A stretch of DNA of 11,516 bases from Spirogloea muscicola. Its lineage: Eukaryota; Streptophyta; Zygnematophyceae; Spirogloeales; Spirogloeaceae. Positions 6,786-11,516 of this stretch are shown piece by piece. The notes under the pieces were generated by a model. The model did no database searches and had not been told where the DNA came from. It was given only the letters and a program-made list of their open reading frames with translations. The translations under genes were made by a program, and so were the position numbers. Position 1 is the first letter of the stretch. The number at the start of each line of letters is the position of its first letter. The stretch is taken from assembly GCA_009602725.1 (NCBI GenBank), contig WELB01000065.1, positions 512,243 through 523,758 of the forward strand, read 5' to 3'.

Positions 6786-7166
6786 TTCAACCAGCTCACC
6801 CGCCACGCCCGTCCATCGCCCGTCGCTTCCATGGGGAGCCGATAAACTTCCCTGCAGCCGGGTCGCTGGCGCAAGTATACCGCATGCGCCTGGCCGTCTC
6901 GCTGCAGAGGTGGCCTGCGGGCTGCACCTTTGTGCCGGCAGAGCCCTGGCTGCTGCCTCCAGCTCTGGCCAGGGGACCCACTTCCAGGAGCCTAGCATCT
7001 CTGATCTGCGGCTGCTTAGCAGGGGTTACTGAGTGATTCGTAGCTGCTTTGTTTCTTCTTGTGCTGTTTTTCTTAGCGCTTCCCCTGGCCCCCTTCACGT
7101 ACTTAGGTCATTCTTTTTGGGGCTGGCTTTTCCAGCCCCTATCCTCAATGGGCGAGCACTTACTTT
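6786..7166. other. Foreign segment carried inside MITE H3
   Basis: This stretch replaces the duplicated and hairpin core found in H1 and H2. The first 243 bp match nothing else in the window and show no gene I recognise. The last 133 bp (7029-7161) are the second copy of 4848-4981. The left junction falls within the sequence equivalent to the hairpin arm of H1. The right junction is beside GTGACCACGACC, equivalent to the point where the LTR entered H1. Confidence 0.7.
7029..7161. repeat. Second copy of the 4848-4981 segment
   Basis: It begins CTGAGTGATTCGTAGCTG and ends at GGCGAGCACTT, in the same orientation as the first copy, with scattered substitutions and a few small length differences. 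The hairpin is one base pair longer here (GGGGCTGG, CTTTT, CCAGCCCC). The location inside a MITE suggests that the element carried it. Confidence 0.85.
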
Positions 7167-7268
7167 GTGACCACGACCGGGCGCGCAAGGTTGTAAAGCC
7201 GGTCGTTCCATTCATTGCGACACGTACCCCTCGGCGCAACCGACCGATCAGGTGAAAATTGGCCCTAA

Positions 7269-8466
7269 ATGACCATCGGGTACAGGTGAAGGGCCTCTCT
7301 TGCGGGGAGAGCCCAGGCTGGCCGTGGGCGCTTGGGTGACCTCCGCAGCAGCACACTTGTCACTTTTGCGACGTCGTGTTGTCAGCCTGCTTGCAGCGAG
7401 CTCAGGCACATGCTTTGCCCCATAAAGCTGGTCGAATCTTAGCTGGTGGCATGAGAGCTTGTCAATTAGCGACCTCCATATGCTGACTCGTGGTTACTGA
7501 GCGGGTCAGCTTAACAGCAGGTGATGCACTATCTGTTAATGTGCTCGCCGTTGTATTCTGGCCACACAGGCCCTCCATCGCTGTCTGAACACTCCACATT
7601 CCATTTTCCTCCGCGCAAGGTTGTAAGCTACGCCGCAGCCGTTTATGGTCAATTGGCTGCTGTGCGGTCACATGGCAGGCTGTGAAGGCAACGTCACACT
7701 GTGATGTCACACAAGCCCTCGCAATACTCTCGTAGCTGGGTTTACGACTGCTGAATAGTACAAGACCAGATGGTTGTTTCAACCTACTGCTGACCATATT
7801 ACGTGGCAGGGACGAGTGTCGTCTACGTGTTAACATCATCTGGCAGTCTATATTACTTGGGCTAACTGCGTCAAAGCACTGTACTAAAATGAAACTTTCT
7901 ATTACAGCAGCGAGAACAAGTGGCTACTACTGGATGCTGCTCAGTGAACCCTCGTCAACAGCCATAAAGGTTGGAATGTCAGGACATTCGGAGGAGCTTG
8001 ACTGACATCGAGCAAGGCAATATAAGCATGCTCATGGATGTCGAGTGTCTCGATGACAGGCTCCTGCATCTTATATTAGCAAGCTCGCTAACAAACCATT
8101 GCAGCTCGGTGCCACTAGCTTGTCATTCTATAGCACTCGCTTGTGGTGTTTTGCATTGCCAACAATGAGGACATAATGTGGTCAGTAAGGAAAGTATAAA
8201 AAGACATCAGTTCTGAGGTGGAATATGCAACTAATCGCCTCCATTTCCTCAATATCTGAAGCAGGTGATTAGACACGATGCCCTAGACAGAGCCTCGTAC
8301 ACTTAGCTTTCGCGAGCTGGATTGTCTGGCAATCGTGCTATATCGCAAATGCAGCGTAACCAACAGTGTACAACAGTGTAAAGGTCAGAGAGTGAAGCAT
8401 TTACGACAATCGACGAATAGACTGCTCAACTCTGAGGCCCAGTTTGAACGAAGGTCATTACTGTTT
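7269..8466. other. 3' flank of the helicase gene; no gene supported
   Basis: About 1.2 kb of moderate base composition lies between MITE H3 and the helicase stop codon. The part nearest 8466 should contain the helicase 3' UTR, but I found no canonical polyadenylation signal (AATAAA on the minus strand) by eye. A 125-codon minus-strand frame (7839-7462) and a 65-codon plus-strand frame (7971-8168) are open, but they lack family resemblance and splice support. A TATAAAAAG at 8195 stands alone. No repeat family from the left side extends here. Confidence 0.5.
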
Positions 8467-11384
8467 TCATCGTATCTTCTTTTGGCTATGCTTCCTAGAG
8501 GTCGTTTGCAAAGAATCTGTATAAGAGTTATGTACAAAAGATGGAGTGTAAGAGGCTAGTTTCTTGGGACTTGCAGAATCTACTACCACTTTGGATGCGC
8601 CATTATCCCCAAGCGCACTACTGTGTGAGGCCTTTTTGTCAGGGTTTACTCTCGCAAAGTTCATGACAGCTTCCTCAAATTGTTCATCGTCAATTACCCC
8701 TCTCTTCAACTTTTGCAACAAGCGATAGTCTGCCTCCAAGTCATCATCCCCGTCCAAGCCAACCACATCATCCCGCCGGTGACTGGGCGCCTTCTTTTTG
8801 CCGCCATATCTACTTTCAGAAACTTTGGTGAGTCCTTTCGTCCCTGGTCGTTTTCTCGATGCTTTTGTCAAGATGGCCTTCTCCAGGTTATTTTGTCTCT
8901 GCTTTTCTCGGGCCTTGTCCCTGCCAGAATGAGAAGTGCGTCAATCACGGCAAGGAGGCACTGCATAGCCATGTCGACAGTCACAATCAGACATTTGACA
9001 TGTCCATATGAGCAAGTCGATGGCAGAGGCCTGCGTACTTGTATGATATGGTATTGAAATCCATGGATGGAATTGCCTGGAAGCGGGTGGACACTTTCAG
9101 CTTGGACTTCCGAAGCTCTGGCATGGAAGGTAGTTGTAGCAATCCAAACTCAATCGCAAGATCGCCCAAGTCCAATTCCTTATACCTGTGCAGATTAGTG
9201 GATGTCAATAGAAGCGAGACAGCCATCGAGGTTGATAGAAGGTCAAGAGCATTTGGTTCTCGGAAAGTCACCTGAAAATGTAATTGCAATGGTGCTCTTT
9301 ATAACCACGAACAAAGGAGACAAATGCACGCAAGCCCGTCTCCATGACAGTACGATCCTTCAAGGCTGCAGCTCGTAGCTGCAAGACCAGCAACCAATTC
9401 GGTCAGATTTTTCACACAAGCAAAGGAAGACAATAATAGCTTCAGAATGAAGCAGTTTAAGGTAGACTGACTCGCGCACACGTCTGATCCCACGAAGTCT
9501 CATTGGACAGCGTTCAGGTCTGACAATGAAGATCTCTACCTCAGAAGTGATGTCACGAATGTCAGTCGCTTTAGACCTTGGGCAGACAGGCACATGCCGA
9601 ATGCCTAGAAACTCAACGTAAGACTCCTCCTGCACAGGGCACAAAGTCGTCTTAAGAGATGTTATAGTGAATCTGGTACAAGCGAAGCTGATAAAGGCTA
9701 CCCTACCGAAAATGTTGGAAAGCTGCGATACAATCCATGTCATGAAGCTCGGGGAAGTAAGAACTACAACCACAGGTGGAAGTAAACCTTAGGTAAGAGG
9801 AAGGTAAGCGCGTTGCCACTCTTGCCCATGCGAGCCGTTCGGCCAACACGGTGCACGAATGAAGTTGGGTCTTGGGGGGGATCAAATTGGACGATCCAAT
9901 CTACATCCGGTATGTCAAGGCCCCTGGCTGCGACATCGGTGCAAAACAGGGCACCTATATCCAGCTTGCTGAAGTCCGCCAGCACCTTCTCTCTGGCCCT
10001 CTGCCGAGCACAATGAGCGCATCAATACTCAAGCCTGCTTGCACCGTGATACACCAAGTTCATGAACAAGGCGAGGCAACATGAACACACCTGCTTCATC
10101 TTGCCGTGCAGGGCAAACACCGGAAGGGCGCAAGAGTGAGCCAGCACCAGTGGGAGAGCGAGCGCCCAGTAGTCCACGCAGGCGCAGGTCAAGAAGTAAC
10201 TGCAAGAACAGGAGAAAGCCTGGAATGGTGAGGCTTGCCACCTCTCTGGTGCAGATAATTGAGATGCTCACAACGTTGACACGGATAGTTGAGATGCTGA
10301 CGACGTTGACACGAATTGCAGAGCCTTTGTTACCCGACGGGTCAGGCCTCTGTGAGTGCACTCACACGATGAGCTTCTTGTCCTTGTGCTGCTGGAGGAA
10401 GTGGACAAGCTGCGATGGCTTCTCGGTGGTCTCACAAATCATGTACTGCAAGCGCGTGACCAGCACCCCAGCGGAAGCAGGGCATCACATACATGTAAGC
10501 CAAAGAGCAGAGATGAAGCGGCAAAGGCGGAGGGAAGTGCCTGGGCAACGGCCGCCCCAGGAGTCAAAGGCGAGTGGCATAGATGCTAGGGCTGGGATGC
10601 CGACCTCGATGCTCAGGCCAGACGGCGTCTGAGAGGCGGTGTCCGCCACCGAGGGTGGCGGTGCGCCGGCAGGCCCGGGCCCGTGAGGGGCCGCCTGGGC
10701 GTGAACGTGGACGCGGACGGGGTTGCGCAGGCCCGCGCGCATGAGCTCCTGGACGACGTCGGGCTGTGTGGCGGAGAAGAGCCCCGTGCGGCGCTGGCGC
10801 GGCAGGCGGTCCAGGATGGCGGCCAGCTGCGGGCGGAAGCCCATGTCCAGCAGGCGGTCCGCCTCGTCCAGCACCAGCACCTCGACGCGGCGCAGGTCCA
10901 GCGACGGGCAGCGGTCCAGGACGTCGGCCAGGCGGCCGGGCGTGGCCACCAGCACGCGCACGTCGCCGCGCGCCAGCCGCGCGACGCTGGCGGCCACGTC
11001 GGTGCCGCCCACCGCTAGCGCGGCCGCGAAGGCGCCGCCGTCCAGCGCGGCCACCAGGGGCTCGGCCACGGCCAGGATCTGGGCGGCCAGCTCGCGCGTG
11101 GGCGAGACGACGAGGGCGCCGAGCTGGTGGGGCCGTAGCGGCGGCGCGGCGCGCAGGATGTGGAGGAGTGGGAGGAGGAAGGCGAGCGTCTTGCCGGAGC
11201 CGGTGGTGGCGCACACCGCCACGTCCTTGTGCGAGCAGAAGAGCGGGATGGCGGCCGCCTGCACCGGCGTGCACCGCGCCACGCCCTGCGCCGCCAGCGC
11301 CGCCACCAGCTCCGCCGCCAGCGCCGGCCGCAGCGCGCCGAAGGTCACGTCGCACACCGCCGCCGCGCTGCCGATCGCCGCCAT
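8467..11384 (-). CDS. DDX55: DEAD-box ATP-dependent RNA helicase, DDX55/Spb4 family (8 exons)
   Basis: The joined exons give 659 residues. Visible motifs: Q-motif TPVQ (39-42), Walker A ATTGSGKT (59-66), PTREL (95-99), TPGR (148-151), DEAD (173-176), SAT (204-206), motif IV VYFLT (287-291), TDVAARGLD (344-352) and HRVGRTAR (373-380). [10 protein letters not shown] after motif III, and the AFVSFVRGY...LPSMPEL region (about 442-484, the DUF4217 extension), point to DDX55/Spb4 rather than other DEAD-box proteins. A basic segment (about 509-558) and a conserved [19 protein letters not shown] helix (565-583) close the family core, and about 70 extra residues follow. Family members are nucleolar ATPases that remodel rRNA in pre-60S ribosome assembly. 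The start at 11384 has a perfect GCCGCCATGG context and matches the family N terminus; a start 19 codons upstream in frame is less likely. All motifs are intact, so the gene appears functional. Human DDX55 is about 600 residues. Confidence 0.95.
8467..11384 (-). other. DDX55: Exon-intron map of the DDX55-like gene
   Basis: Exons read on the minus strand: 11384-10605, 10445-10366, 10199-10091, 10000-9788, 9629-9540, 9378-9272, 9185-9039 and 8920-8467. All seven introns are GT-AG and short (159, 166, 90, 158, 161, 86 and 118 bp). Phases join cleanly: the valine at 287, arginine at 460 and lysine at 509 are split across junctions, and the other four junctions fall between codons. The strongest donor is GTGAGT at 10365; the weakest is the first, GAG then GTCGGC at 10604, where the protein appears about two residues shorter than its relatives. 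Acceptors include TTCTTGCAG (10200) and GGTCTTGCAG (9379). Boundaries were set by matching the family protein and keeping the frame, not by transcript data. Confidence 0.88.
10261..10320. repeat. 30-bp tandem duplication in intron 2
   Basis: GAGATGCT followed by CACAACGTTGACACG or GACGACGTTGACACG occurs at 10261 and 10291, a period of 30 bp with few differences. A partial earlier unit (GCAGATAATT) precedes it. It lies wholly inside intron 2 of the helicase gene and away from both splice sites. Confidence 0.8.
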
Positions 11385-11391
11385 GGCGGCG
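11376..11391. promoter_or_regulatory. 16-bp palindrome spanning the helicase start codon
   Basis: CGCCGCCATGGCGGCG is its own reverse complement, so a perfect Kozak ATG exists on both strands here. The minus-strand ATG (11384) starts the helicase. The plus-strand ATG (11383) opens a frame that stays open to the end of the window, with nothing recognisable in it. The core also resembles a YY1 site (GCCGCCATGG), often found near start sites of housekeeping genes. Confidence 0.5.
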
Positions 11392-11516
11392 CGGCGGGGG
11401 CAGCCGGAAAGCCCCCAACCCCCAAACCCTGTCTGGTGCACAGCGTTTGGCAGTGGCTGTCCACGCGCCAGCCCCCGGCCATGGCGGCGCTGGCGCCACC
11501 GCCGCCGCCGCCGCCC
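11385..11516 (-). promoter_or_regulatory. GC-rich 5' leader/promoter with an upstream ATG
   Basis: The 132 bp upstream of the helicase ATG are CG-rich, with a CCG run at the window edge, no TATA box, and a second ATG at 11482 in an equally strong GCCGCCATGG context. That ATG is 98 bases upstream, hence out of frame with the helicase. It would open an upstream frame overlapping the main start if transcription begins beyond it. The pattern fits a CpG-island promoter of a housekeeping gene. The transcription start cannot be seen. Confidence 0.45.

Larger units (their letters stand above)
6664..7265 (-). mobile_element. PIF/Harbinger-like MITE H3, inverted, with replaced interior
   Basis: The left end reads GGGCCACTTAACACCGGG and then GTCGGTCGGTCACGC. 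The right end, reversed, reads GGGCCAATTTTCACCTG and then ATCGGTCGGTTGCG. TAA lies on both sides (6661-6663 and 7266-7268). The left 120 bp match the reverse complement of H1's right arm (CCACGGAGGCCGAGGCCGCC) and the last 100 bp match H1's left arm (GACACGTACCCCTC), so H3 is inverted relative to H1. The middle (about 6786-7166) is unrelated to H1 and H2. A run of 12 G (6765-6776) lies in the left arm. Only 18 bp separate H3's target site from that of H2. Confidence 0.85.

Noticed and set aside
6653-7036. Open frames of 100 codons or more crossing MITE H3
   Set aside because: They run through the TIR and the 12-G run into the replaced core, so they reflect GC-rich repeat DNA and not a transposase; no DDE-type motif was seen.
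7462-7839. 125-codon minus-strand open frame
   Set aside because: No recognisable domain, no start context and no splice or repeat support; it is consistent with a chance open frame in the helicase 3' flank.
8195-8203. TATAAAAAG on the plus strand as a promoter
   Set aside because: No gene, initiator context or open frame of substance follows it; in A/T-richer sequence it can arise by chance.
10564-11499. Long second open frame on the same strand over helicase exon 1
   Set aside because: It is the out-of-frame shadow of GC-rich exon 1, giving only alanine-, glycine-, proline- and arginine-rich low-complexity sequence.

Overview
This window is nuclear DNA from an animal. The right third carries one complete spliced gene on the minus strand, with eight exons, short GT-AG introns and a vertebrate-like Kozak start. 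It encodes a DEAD-box RNA helicase of the DDX55/Spb4 family, about 659 residues long. The species cannot be named from the sequence. No bacterial operon, CRISPR array, rRNA or tRNA gene was seen.

Layout. Positions 1-4104 are dominated by a GC-rich repeat of about 540-600 bp that I read as long terminal repeats (LTRs) of a retrotransposon. The repeats start with TGTAA, end in TACA, carry a TATA-like box about a quarter of the way in, and the best copies have 5-bp target-site duplications (TSDs). Copies lie at about 150-588, 589-962, 968-1564, 2809-3392, 3567-4104 and 5353-5934 on the plus strand. One more lies at about 1962-2640 on the minus strand. No gag or pol gene is present, so these are solo or fragmentary LTRs. 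Positions 4110-5247 hold no recognisable gene.

Positions 5251-7265 hold three non-autonomous DNA transposons (MITEs, here H1, H2 and H3). Their ends begin GGGCC and they sit in TTA or TAA targets, as in the PIF/Harbinger superfamily. H1 is interrupted by a solo LTR with a perfect TSD. H1 and H2 stand head to tail and share one TTA. H3 is inverted, and its middle is replaced by foreign DNA, part of which also occurs at 4848-4981.

Positions 7269-8466 are the gene's 3' flank, with no gene I can support. The helicase gene runs from the ATG at 11384 down to the stop at 8467. Its first exon is very GC-rich and encodes all of the first RecA-like domain. The window ends 132 bp upstream of the ATG, inside the probable 5' UTR or promoter.

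The helicase is a housekeeping ribosome-biogenesis gene. The rest is a transposon graveyard beside its 3' end. I see no new multi-gene system. The most interesting part is the MITE cluster, with its internal hairpins built from TIR-like sequence, its nesting and its apparent capture of outside DNA.
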